Numbered from the stretch's first letter, positions 1 to 5,717 are shown. The stretch: 5,717 nucleotides of DNA from Anaerocolumna sp. (GCA_029256035.1 JAQSYR010000204.1:1-5717), one strand, 5' to 3'. A program made the numbers and translations. Notes: generated from the letters alone by a model not told the origin.

Positions 1-11
1 AGGAGAATACT

Positions 12-758
12 ATGTATAAATTACTCATTGTTGATGATGAAATTACAATTCGTACAAGTTTAGCAAATTTTATTCCATGGAATCAGGAAGGTTTTGAAGT
101 GGCAGGGGTATGCGCAGACGGAAAGGATGCCATTGACTTTATTAATGCAAATAAGATAGATGCACTGTTAATTGATATTATGATGCCTCGAGTTAGTGGA
201 ATTGAGGTAGCAAAATACATTTATGAAAATAAACTAAATATAAAAACAGTATTGCTAAGTGCACATGGAGAATTTGATTATGCAAGGTCTGGTATGCGTT
301 ATGGAGTAAGATATTATATTCTGAAACCAACAAAATATGAAGAACTAAAGCAGGTTTTTTCTGAAGTCCGGATGGAGTTGGATAAAGATATGGTGGAAGA
401 CTTAGAAACAAATGATGAGTTTTTAACCATAATTGAGCGTATAAAAAATTATATCGATGAAAATTATGAAGATGCCAGTCTGGAAACTGTTTCAGAATTG
501 TTCCACCTAAATCTGCATTACATCAGTCGACTATTTAAGAAGAAAACTAATATGAATTTTTCTGATTATTTAAATCAGGTGCGTATGGAAAAAGCCAAAT
601 TGATGTTAAATAATTCTGAAATCTATATTTCAGAAATATGTAGTCGCGTAGGTTATTCAGACCCTCGAAGTTTTTCAAAAGCATTTAAGAAACATTTTGG
701 GATTTCACCAAGGGAATATAAACTAACGATAACTACCAATATTATACCAAAGAAATAA
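12..758 (+). CDS. Response regulator, CheY receiver plus AraC-type DNA-binding domain (YesN-like)
   Basis: This is a cytoplasmic two-component response regulator of 248 residues. The receiver domain (about 1-120) shows the acidic pair D8-D9 in IVDDE, the phospho-acceptor D55 in LLIDIMMP, the switch serine S83 and the conserved lysine K105 in LKP. After a short linker comes an AraC-type domain (about 138-240) with two helix-turn-helix units, near residues 157-177 and 206-230, ending in the signature FGISPREYK. The start is supported by AGGAG at bases 1-5, six bases before the ATG. The protein is the compact form; many YesN proteins are about twice as long, with an extra middle region. Its kinase, usually a YesM-type membrane histidine kinase, would lie upstream of the window. 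The regulator sits 89 bases before the amino-sugar genes, so control of those genes is a reasonable inference but not shown. Domain call is very secure; the target and signal are unknown. Confidence 0.95.
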   Translation: MYKLLIVDDEITIRTSLANFIPWNQEGFEVAGVCADGKDAIDFINANKIDALLIDIMMPRVSGIEVAKYIYENKLNIKTVLLSAHGEFDYARSGMRYGVRYYILKPTKYEELKQVFSEVRMELDKDMVEDLETNDEFLTIIERIKNYIDENYEDASLETVSELFHLNLHYISRLFKKKTNMNFSDYLNQVRMEKAKLMLNNSEIYISEICSRVGYSDPRSFSKAFKKHFGISPREYKLTITTNIIPKK

Positions 759-835
759 AATTAAATAGTAATATAATGGAATTGTAAAGAAAGCTTTTTA
801 TAACAATGAGAGATTTATATTGTATGCTCTTTCAT

Positions 836-842
836 AAGGAGG
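836..842 (+). promoter_or_regulatory. Strong Shine-Dalgarno AAGGAGG that sets the nagB start
   Basis: AAGGAGG lies five bases before the ATG at 848. Two earlier in-frame ATGs (806 and 824) have no ribosome binding site, and the 14 residues they would add do not resemble the family N-terminus, so translation is placed at 848. The 89-base gap after the response regulator contains no clear terminator and no convincing sigma-A promoter. Confidence 0.85.
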
Positions 843-847
843 ACTAT

Positions 848-1618
848 ATGTATAAACCAGTCTATACGGAAAAAATCGATGAATTACAACTACGAGTATT
901 TCCAACAAGAGAAAAGATGGGAAAAAGTGCAGCCTATGATGTTGCCAATTGTATGTTAAATTTATTACAAAGTAAAGATAGCATTCGAATGGTGTTTGCT
1001 GCAGCTCCTTCCCAAAGTGAATTTTTATATGCTTTAACCCAGATAAAAGAAATACCTTGGGAGAGAGTCCAGGTATTTCATATGGATGAATATGTTGGGT
1101 TAGAAGCAGATGCACCTCAAAGATTCAGTAATTTCTTAAGAAGAAATCTATTTGATATAGTTCATCCTGGGAAAATTAATCTGATTATGCCTGATAAAGA
1201 ACATCCGGAAACAGAATGCGAACGATATACAAAACTATTAGAAGAAGAGCCAATTGATATGGTTTGTTTAGGTATTGGTGAAAATGGCCATATTGCATTT
1301 AATGATCCGCCAGTTGCTGATTTTATGGACCAGAAAAAAGTAAAAATAGTTGAATTAGACCAAATGTGCAGACAGCAGCAGGTAAATGATGGATGCTTCC
1401 CGGGAATAGAATATATACCAACCCATGCAGTTACTTTGACCATACCAGCCATGATGTCGGCACAGTATTTATTCACTATGGTTCCTGGTATTAATAAAAA
1501 GGAAGCTGTAAAAAATACATTAAAAGGGGAAATCTCAACCAAATGTCCTGCATCAATACTTCGTACCCATACAAACTGCATTTTATATGTAGATTCCGAT
1601 TCTGCTCCTTTATATTAA
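848..1618 (+). CDS. nagB: Glucosamine-6-phosphate deaminase family protein (NagB-like, divergent subfamily)
   Basis: This cytoplasmic protein of 256 residues belongs to the NagB/6-phosphogluconolactonase superfamily. The expected reaction is glucosamine-6-phosphate to fructose-6-phosphate plus ammonia, the last step bringing amino sugars into glycolysis. Visible signatures are FHMDEYVGL (77-85), where D80 matches the E. coli NagB catalytic base D72, and GIGENGHIAFNDPP (142-155), where H148 matches H143. The rest of the E. coli triad is altered: N146 stands at the place of D141 and D153 at that of E148. The phosphate-loop region reads AAAPSQSEF (51-59) rather than the usual GxTP. The C-terminal part (THAVTLTIPAMMSA, PASILRTH) still follows the family. 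Length is close to the usual 240-270. It is followed after 16 bases by nagA, which supports an amino-sugar role. Fold assignment is secure; exact substrate and activity are less so. Confidence 0.85.
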   Translation: MYKPVYTEKIDELQLRVFPTREKMGKSAAYDVANCMLNLLQSKDSIRMVFAAAPSQSEFLYALTQIKEIPWERVQVFHMDEYVGLEADAPQRFSNFLRRNLFDIVHPGKINLIMPDKEHPETECERYTKLLEEEPIDMVCLGIGENGHIAFNDPPVADFMDQKKVKIVELDQMCRQQQVNDGCFPGIEYIPTHAVTLTIPAMMSAQYLFTMVPGINKKEAVKNTLKGEISTKCPASILRTHTNCILYVDSDSAPLY

Positions 1619-1634
1619 CGAATGGAGGAAAGAG

Positions 1635-2819
1635 ATGCGAACAATAATAAAGAACGGCAAAGTTATTACGCCCCTTCGTATAATTGATAATGCTGGAGTA
1701 ATTATAGAGAATGGAGTCATTGACCAGATAATAGAAGATAATAGTATTGAAGTATTGGATACTGACCATGTAATTGATGTAAAAGGTCAATATATATCTC
1801 CTGGTTTTATAGATATCCATACCCATGGTGCTGGTGGACATGATTTCATGGATGGAACAAAAGAAGCTATCATAGAAGCCTGTAAAGTTCATATGAAATA
1901 TGGTACTACCTCTATTATACCTACAACACTTACCAGTAATATGGATGATTTGTTTCGTACCTTAGATTATGTAAAAGAATGCAAAAATAAAAAAGGAATT
2001 CCTCATATTATTGGTATTCATTTAGAAGGACCATACTTTTCTTTAGAACAAAAAGGTGCTCAGGATCCTAAACACATTACAGAGCCTAAGAAAGAAGCAT
2101 ATACACAGATTATAGAATATAGTAATGATATTGTTCGCTGGACAATTGCTCCAGAATTACCGGGTGCATTAGAAATGGCTAGAAAGCTTATAAAAAAAGG
2201 TATTGTATGTTCTATTGGTCATAGTAATGCTATTTATGAAGATGTTGTACGTGCTTATGAGAATGGCTTTAATTTACTAACACATTTTTATTCCGGTATG
2301 TCTATCGTTAAGAGGGTCAACTCATTCCGATATGCTGGAGTAGTAGAAAGTGGATATTTAATTGATGATATGTATGTAGAAGTGATTGCAGACGGCATGC
2401 ATCTGCCGGAAAGTTTATTAAAGTTAATTTATAAGTCAAAAGGTGCAGATAAGATTTGTCTGGTAACAGATTCTATGAGGGCAGCTGGATGTCCGGAAGG
2501 AGAATATATATTAGGTAATTTATCAACTGGTCAAAAAGTAATTGTTGAAGATGGCGTAGCAAAATTACCGGATCGCAGAGCCTTTGCTGGTAGTGTAGCC
2601 ACTACTGACCGACTAGTACGCACCATGGTTAACACTGCCAAGGTTCCTTTGGAAGAGGCTGTAAAAATGGCTAGTTTAACACCTGCAAGAGTAATGAGAA
2701 TTGATCAGTCAAAAGGCAGTATTACTCCTGGAAAGGATGCCGATATTATAGTATTTAATGAAAATATTCAAGTTCAGTTGGTAATGATAAATGGTGAGGT
2801 CACCATAAATCATATCTAG
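1635..2819 (+). CDS. nagA: N-acetylglucosamine-6-phosphate deacetylase family protein (NagA-like)
   Basis: This is a 394-residue amidohydrolase-superfamily enzyme of about the family length. The expected reaction removes acetate from GlcNAc-6-phosphate and feeds the adjacent NagB. Metal and catalytic residues are in place: HTH at 62-64 (GFIDIHTHG), E131 in HLEGP, H196 in SIGHS, H217 in LLTHF, H256 in ADGMH and D279 in LVTD. The HxH pair resembles the B. subtilis type; E. coli NagA has Q and N there. The usual substrate-binding NAM after the H217 motif is replaced by SGM (220-222), the following REPG is absent, and the AGSxLT motif reads AGSVATT (318-324). The C-terminus has the normal SLTPARV and GKDADIIVF segments. 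GGAGGAAA (1624-1631) precedes the ATG closely, and the gene is 16 bases from nagB, so they are probably co-transcribed. Deacetylation of another N-acetyl hexosamine-6-phosphate, such as GalNAc-6-P, is possible. Confidence 0.88.
   Translation: MRTIIKNGKVITPLRIIDNAGVIIENGVIDQIIEDNSIEVLDTDHVIDVKGQYISPGFIDIHTHGAGGHDFMDGTKEAIIEACKVHMKYGTTSIIPTTLTSNMDDLFRTLDYVKECKNKKGIPHIIGIHLEGPYFSLEQKGAQDPKHITEPKKEAYTQIIEYSNDIVRWTIAPELPGALEMARKLIKKGIVCSIGHSNAIYEDVVRAYENGFNLLTHFYSGMSIVKRVNSFRYAGVVESGYLIDDMYVEVIADGMHLPESLLKLIYKSKGADKICLVTDSMRAAGCPEGEYILGNLSTGQKVIVEDGVAKLPDRRAFAGSVATTDRLVRTMVNTAKVPLEEAVKMASLTPARVMRIDQSKGSITPGKDADIIVFNENIQVQLVMINGEVTINHI
2784..2813 (+). repeat. Inverted repeat overlapping the end of nagA
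   Basis: The core is a perfect 7+7 dyad, ATGGTGA-GG-TCACCAT (2791-2806). It is flanked by AA on both sides and then by ATGAT (2784-2788) and ATCAT (2809-2813), which also pair. A run of seven T follows at 2821-2827, seven bases past the outer arm. It could act as a weak nagA terminator or mRNA 3'-end hairpin, or as a protein-binding dyad. It is not a classical terminator because the stem is interrupted and the T-run is not adjacent. All but the surroundings of the stop lie within coding sequence, so chance is possible. Confidence 0.4.
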
Positions 2820-2847
2820 ATTTTTTTGCTGGATAAGTAAAAAACTA

Positions 2848-2875
2848 TTGACGAAATAGAAATTTATGCTATAAT
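2848..2875 (+). promoter_or_regulatory. Strong sigma-A promoter with extended -10, driving a small RNA
   Basis: The -35 element TTGACG (2848-2853, five of six consensus bases) and the perfect -10 TATAAT (2870-2875) are separated by 16 bases. TGC (2867-2869) just before the -10 gives the extended -10 motif. Transcription would begin near 2882. It is the best promoter in the window. The next protein gene lies almost 300 bases away behind a strong terminator, so its product appears to be a short RNA. Confidence 0.85.
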
Positions 2876-2881
2876 ACTTTT

Positions 2882-3022
2882 AGTGCTATTCAAAAAATAC
2901 CCAAACAGTTGTATAGGCACAATACACAACTGGAAGTCTGAAGCTGCTCGTAAACGTAAATTTAAATAGTATAAAGTCTACTAAGGTAACCCCTTGAATT
3001 TTATGATTCAAGGGGTTTTTTT
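2882..3022 (+). ncRNA. Putative small non-coding RNA of about 140 nt, family not recognised
   Basis: The boundaries come from the promoter at 2848-2875 and the intrinsic terminator at 2988-3022. Visible structure includes a hairpin pairing CAGTTGT (2906-2912) with ACAACTG (2926-2932) around a 13-base loop. There is also a possible closing stem in which TAGT (2881-2884) pairs with ACTA (2980-2983) and GCTATT (2885-2890) with AATAGT (2965-2970, one G-U). GCAC in the hairpin loop (2917-2920) could alternatively pair with GTGC near the 5' end (2883-2886), an arrangement that would compete with the closing stem. No ATG with a ribosome binding site lies inside. It does not carry the SRP RNA core, tmRNA ends or any riboswitch consensus I know. 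A 6S-like or other regulatory RNA is possible. A riboswitch for yqfC is less likely, because 144 bases and a separate promoter intervene. Confidence 0.65.
2988..3022 (+). terminator. Intrinsic (Rho-independent) terminator
   Basis: AACCCCTTGAA (2988-2998) pairs perfectly with TTCAAGGGGTT (3007-3017), and T2999-A3006 extends the stem to 12 bp around a six-base loop. Seven T (3016-3022) follow directly. It ends the small RNA and would also stop any read-through from nagA, isolating the amino-sugar genes from yqfC. On the opposite strand the stem is not followed by a T-run, so it works in one direction only. Confidence 0.93.
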
Positions 3023-3102
3023 CATTGTATAATAAATTTACTTTCTTCACTTAAAGATATAGTATTGGTATAGAAGAGAGATTAATTATCCTTGTTTTCT
3101 AT

Positions 3103-3131
3103 GCATAGGACATGAAATTTATCCATATATT
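3103..3131 (+). promoter_or_regulatory. Putative sporulation sigma-E promoter for yqfC-yqfD
   Basis: GCATAGG (3103-3109) fits the sigma-E -35 consensus KMATATT at five of seven positions. CATATATT (3124-3131) fits the -10 consensus CATACANT at all but one position. The spacer is 14 bases, as expected for sigma-E. Transcription would begin near 3138-3140, about 28 bases before the yqfC start and upstream of its GGAGAGG site (3155-3161). In B. subtilis yqfC and yqfD are transcribed by mother-cell sigma-E, which agrees. An overlapping TATAAT (3133-3138) has no usable -35. Confidence 0.65.
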
Positions 3132-3166
3132 CTATAATAGTACCGGAAATTTGTGGAGAGGTATGA

Positions 3167-3556
3167 ATGAGGAAGAAAATAAAAACCAATCATGAAAAAT
3201 TCAAAAAGAATTCCAATAAAGAATTATATGATTACATTGAAGCAGCCAAAAAGCAGGAAAAAAAAGATAGACAGACGTATCTTGAAGCATTGTCTGACCA
3301 GCTGCGACTTCCCTCTGACATGCTGGCTGGAGCACCCATTATTACTGCAATTGGAAGGAATGAACTTTATCTTGAGAATTACAAAGGAATCATTGAATAT
3401 AATGAGAATATAATTCGAGTATTAACAGGCATTGGGAAAGTACAAATTGAAGGTAAAAATTTAAATATTGACTTTTTTACAAATGATGAAATGAAAATAA
3501 CAGGAATTATTCATAATATTCAATATTTTACCGGTAAAGATTCTTCAAAAAGTTAA
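3167..3556 (+). CDS. yqfC: Sporulation protein YqfC (YabP/YqfC family)
   Basis: This is a 129-residue protein of the YabP/YqfC family, made in the mother cell during sporulation; its molecular role is not established. The family domain covers about residues 47-121: LPSDMLAGAPIITAIG, then ELYLENYKGIIEY with its conserved aromatic and glycine positions, IRVLTGIGKVQIEGKNL, and the closing MKITGIIHNIQY. It looks like a small all-beta domain with no signal peptide or membrane segment. The B. subtilis protein is only about 90-95 residues; here a highly charged, lysine-rich and probably helical segment of about 40 residues precedes the domain. The start is supported by GGAGAGG (3155-3161), five bases from the ATG, and no other in-frame ATG occurs before codon 52. 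It is the first gene of the operon, 49 bases ahead of yqfD, with no terminator between. Confidence 0.92.
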   Translation: MRKKIKTNHEKFKKNSNKELYDYIEAAKKQEKKDRQTYLEALSDQLRLPSDMLAGAPIITAIGRNELYLENYKGIIEYNENIIRVLTGIGKVQIEGKNLNIDFFTNDEMKITGIIHNIQYFTGKDSSKS

Positions 3557-3605
3557 CGTTTCAAATTTCAATTTAGAAGCAAATTAATGTCATGGAGGTT
3601 AAAAA

Positions 3606-4847
3606 ATGCTTATAAAAGCATTATGCTGGTTACGAGGTTACCTTCTGATAAGAATGAAAGGACAGTCTCCGGAACGTTTTATTAATTTATGTAGTAATCG
3701 GAGAATTTATATATGGGATTTAAAAAATGTACTTGGTGAGTATGAATTTTACATAAAGCTTCAGGATTATTATAAGCTTAAACCAATCGCATATAAAACA
3801 AGAACAATACCATATATAAAAAGAAGATTTGGAATGCCTTTTATAATCCATAAATATAAGAAAAGAAAAGGTTATGTATTAGGTATTTTATTATTTTCAG
3901 TATTTCTATACATTATGTCCTTGTATATATGGGATATTAGTATTATAGGTGGTCATACTTATACAGAAGAAGCAATGGTAAAGTTTCTAAAAACCAATCA
4001 AATTTATACAGGAATTCAGAAGGATAAAATTGATGGTCAGGATATTGAAGAGCTGATTAGGGGGACCTATAAGGATATTGGATGGGTATCTGCTGAAATA
4101 AAAGGTACAAGACTGATAATTAAGATAACTGAAACCAATATGCCAGCACCTGCAGTCTCTGCAACAGATCCTGTACACATCATAGCCGCAAAAGACTGTA
4201 TTGTTACAAATATAGTTACAAGAACAGGTGTACCACAGGTAGCAATTGGTTCTGTAGTAAAAAAAGGAGATATTCTTGTATCTGGAGTAGTAGATATTGT
4301 TGGAGATAATGGAATATTGGTAGATAAGAAACCAGTAATTGCAGATGCTGATATTATGGGTAAATCATTTTATGAGTATAAAGATACCTTTTCCATGAAC
4401 TTTACGAAAAAAAATTATACAGGTAATAAAAAAAATGGTCATCAAGTATCCTTTATGTTAAAAAAAATTAATTTATATAGTCCTAGAATTCCCTATATAA
4501 AGTATGATATAATTGTGGATGAGTTAGCGCTTCATTTAAGTGATAATTTTTATCTGCCAATCAGTCATAGCAAAATTCAATATTTAGAGTATACAGAGGA
4601 AAATAAACGGTATTCAGAGGATGAAGCAATAGGAATAGCAAAAGAAAAATTAAAGCGTTATTTTGATAAATTAATTGAAAAAGATGTTTTAATTATTGAA
4701 AATAATGTTAAAATAAGTATTGTGAATAACTCTTGTATTGCAGAAGGAATTATTATAGTACAGGAATCAGTGAAAGAATATAGAACAATTGAAGACAGCG
4801 AGTGGAGGATTATAGAAACGGATGAGTCTATTGGAAACAATAATTGA
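3606..4847 (+). CDS. yqfD: Sporulation membrane protein YqfD
   Basis: This 413-residue protein is close in length to B. subtilis YqfD (about 400), a sigma-E-dependent protein needed for efficient sporulation. The N-terminal part (1-87) is basic and presumably cytoplasmic, containing RGYLLIRMKGQSPERFINLC. A single hydrophobic transmembrane segment spans about 89-108. It is followed directly by a POTRA/FtsQ-like region (about 109-177): WDISIIGGHTYTEEAMVKFL, then a predicted helical stretch, then GWVSAEIKGTRLIIKITE. Next comes a glycine/valine-rich beta segment (about 188-250) with GVPQVAIGSVVKKGDILVSGVV. The C-terminal half lies on the far side of the membrane and ends in a predicted alpha-beta region (340-395). 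GGAGG (3594-3598) sits seven bases before the ATG. The 3' end overlaps phoH by 26 bases, suggesting translational coupling. Its biochemical activity is unknown. Confidence 0.93.
   Translation: MLIKALCWLRGYLLIRMKGQSPERFINLCSNRRIYIWDLKNVLGEYEFYIKLQDYYKLKPIAYKTRTIPYIKRRFGMPFIIHKYKKRKGYVLGILLFSVFLYIMSLYIWDISIIGGHTYTEEAMVKFLKTNQIYTGIQKDKIDGQDIEELIRGTYKDIGWVSAEIKGTRLIIKITETNMPAPAVSATDPVHIIAAKDCIVTNIVTRTGVPQVAIGSVVKKGDILVSGVVDIVGDNGILVDKKPVIADADIMGKSFYEYKDTFSMNFTKKNYTGNKKNGHQVSFMLKKINLYSPRIPYIKYDIIVDELALHLSDNFYLPISHSKIQYLEYTEENKRYSEDEAIGIAKEKLKRYFDKLIEKDVLIIENNVKISIVNNSCIAEGIIIVQESVKEYRTIEDSEWRIIETDESIGNNN
4804..4808 (+). promoter_or_regulatory. Distant Shine-Dalgarno for phoH, inside yqfD
   Basis: GGAGG lies within the last codons of yqfD, 13 bases before the phoH ATG at 4822, which is longer than the usual 5-9. 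A stop codon in the phoH frame at 4813-4815 rules out any earlier start. Alternatives downstream are TTG 4831 and GTG 4849, neither with a better site. Reinitiation by ribosomes finishing yqfD may therefore contribute. Confidence 0.55.
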
Positions 4848-5717
4848 TGTGCCAGCGGAACATGAAAAAAATGTATTTGGACAGTTTGATGCCTATGTGA
4901 AATTAATTGAAAAAACATTAAATGTAACTATAATCGTAAGAAATGGCGAAATTAAAATAATTGGTGAAAATGATAATGTAACAAAAGCTAAAAATGTATT
5001 TACTCAACTACTTGCTCTTTCTAGAAGGGGTAATACCATAACGGAACAAAATGTAAATTATGCCCTATCATTATGTTTTGATAATCAGGAATCGGCTATT
5101 GTTGAAATTGACCAAGATTTAATCTGTCATACTATTGCCGGGAAACCTATAAAACCAAAGACTTTAGGTCAAAAAGCATATGTAGATCAAATTCGTAAAA
5201 AGATGATAACCTTTGGAATCGGGCCTGCTGGTACTGGCAAGACTTACCTGGCTATGGCTATGGCCATTACAGCGTTTAAAAATGATGAAGTAAGTAAGAT
5301 TATTTTAACCCGCCCAGCCATTGAAGCAGGTGAAAAATTAGGCTTTTTGCCAGGAGATTTGCAAAGTAAGGTTGATCCATATCTTAGACCTCTTTATGAC
5401 GCTCTCTATCAGATTATGGGTGCGGAAGGCTACTTAAAGAATACAGAAAAAGGCTTAATAGAAGTAGCTCCTTTGGCTTATATGAGAGGAAGAACACTAG
5501 AGAATGCATTTATAATTCTTGATGAGGCTCAGAATACAACACCAGCCCAGATGAAGATGTTTTTAACCCGAATTGGTTTTGGCTCTAAAGTAATTATAAC
5601 TGGAGACTTGTCACAAAAAGATTTGCCTTCAGGAACACAGTCAGGATTGGATGTTGCCATTAAGGTGTTAAGTAAAATTGAAGATATTGGTTTCTCTTAT
5701 TTAACTGGAAAAGATGT
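4822..5717 (+). CDS. phoH: PhoH-family P-loop ATPase (3' end cut by window edge)
   Basis: The visible part is 298 codons; full-length family members have about 320, so only the extreme C-terminus is missing. The N-terminal region (about 1-75) resembles the KH-like nucleic-acid-binding segment of PhoH proteins, with NVTIIVRNGEIKIIGE. The ATPase domain has Walker A GPAGTGKT (134-141), the family motif RPAIEAGEKLGFLPGDL (164-180), Walker B AFIILDEAQN (229-238, with D234 and E235) and the sensor-like segment VIITGDLSQKDLP (257-269). These proteins are cytoplasmic. PhoH/YbeZ is linked to RNA metabolism and to the endoribonuclease YbeY, whose gene usually follows in this cluster. The precise role remains unsettled, and the historic phosphate-starvation name says little about function. 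The ATG overlaps the end of yqfD by 26 bases, so expression should at least partly depend on the yqfC-yqfD transcript. Confidence 0.95.
   Translation, partial: MSLLETIIDVPAEHEKNVFGQFDAYVKLIEKTLNVTIIVRNGEIKIIGENDNVTKAKNVFTQLLALSRRGNTITEQNVNYALSLCFDNQESAIVEIDQDLICHTIAGKPIKPKTLGQKAYVDQIRKKMITFGIGPAGTGKTYLAMAMAITAFKNDEVSKIILTRPAIEAGEKLGFLPGDLQSKVDPYLRPLYDALYQIMGAEGYLKNTEKGLIEVAPLAYMRGRTLENAFIILDEAQNTTPAQMKMFLTRIGFGSKVIITGDLSQKDLPSGTQSGLDVAIKVLSKIEDIGFSYLTGKD

Noticed and set aside
782..821. Sigma-A promoter in front of nagB (TTGTAA with TATAAC or TATATT)
   Set aside because: The spacings are 11 and 28 bases, so no pair of elements works; the hexamers are common in such AT-rich sequence.
806..847. 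Longer nagB start at ATG 806
   Set aside because: There is no ribosome binding site before it, while AAGGAGG sits ideally before the ATG at 848.
1162..1892. Long open frames on the - strand opposite nagB and nagA
   Set aside because: They are antisense to well-supported conserved genes, lack ribosome binding sites and give no recognisable protein.
2949..2962. CcpA cre-like sequence CGTAAACGTAAATT
   Set aside because: It misses three informative consensus positions, is not a good dyad, and lies inside the small RNA well away from both promoters' core elements.
2883..2969. A 28-codon GTG-initiated frame inside the small RNA, ending in a basic RKRKFK tail
   Set aside because: The GTG would be the second base of the transcript, there is no ribosome binding site and no ATG, and the frame is short enough to occur by chance.
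2882..3022. T-box or riboswitch leader controlling yqfC
   Set aside because: No T-box or known aptamer consensus is visible, no convincing antiterminator pairs with the terminator arms, and yqfC has its own candidate promoter 144 bases downstream.
3026..3033. TATAAT just after the terminator as a yqfC promoter
   Set aside because: No -35 hexamer occurs at 16-18 bases upstream, where the terminator stem lies.
4696..4759. Internal sigma-A promoter for phoH in late yqfD (TTGAAA/TATTGT or TTGTAT/TATAGT)
   Set aside because: Matches are weak and one spacer is only 15 bases; not distinguishable from AT-rich coding background.
1..5717. CRISPR array, tRNA, rRNA, insertion sequence or phage attachment site
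   Set aside because: No regularly spaced repeats, no tRNA or rRNA signature and no transposase or integrase sequence was seen on either strand.

Overview
The window is AT-rich bacterial DNA with every gene on the + strand and strong AGGAGG-type ribosome binding sites. It carries the sporulation pair yqfC-yqfD followed by phoH, together with a YesN-type response regulator. This points to an endospore-forming low-GC Firmicute, most likely a clostridium and plausibly of the Lachnospiraceae type. The genus cannot be read from the sequence.

Left half (1-2819), an amino-sugar module. A CheY-AraC (YesN-like) response regulator (12-758) is followed by a NagB-family glucosamine-6-phosphate deaminase (848-1618), then 16 bases later by a NagA-family N-acetylglucosamine-6-phosphate deacetylase (1635-2819). 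NagA would deacetylate GlcNAc-6-P and NagB would convert the GlcN-6-P to fructose-6-P. Both enzymes belong to their superfamilies but depart from the classical E. coli-type sequence at substrate-contacting or catalytic positions, so the exact substrate is less certain than the fold. The partner histidine kinase is probably just upstream, outside the window.

Middle (2820-3166), 347 bases without a protein gene but not empty. A near-consensus sigma-A promoter with an extended -10 (2848-2875) is followed about 110 bases later by a perfect 12-bp intrinsic terminator (2988-3022). Together they define an independent transcript of about 140 nt that encodes no convincing peptide and matches no RNA family I recognise. 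This is the most novel-looking item in the window. Between that terminator and yqfC lies a good match to a sporulation sigma-E promoter (3103-3131).

Right half (3167-5717), the conserved yqfC-yqfD-phoH operon. YqfC (YabP/YqfC family) and the membrane protein YqfD are mother-cell sporulation proteins. phoH, a P-loop ATPase gene, overlaps the end of yqfD by 26 bases and runs off the right edge, lacking only its last stretch. In related genomes this cluster usually continues with the HD-domain gene yqfF (pgpH), ybeY, dgkA and era.
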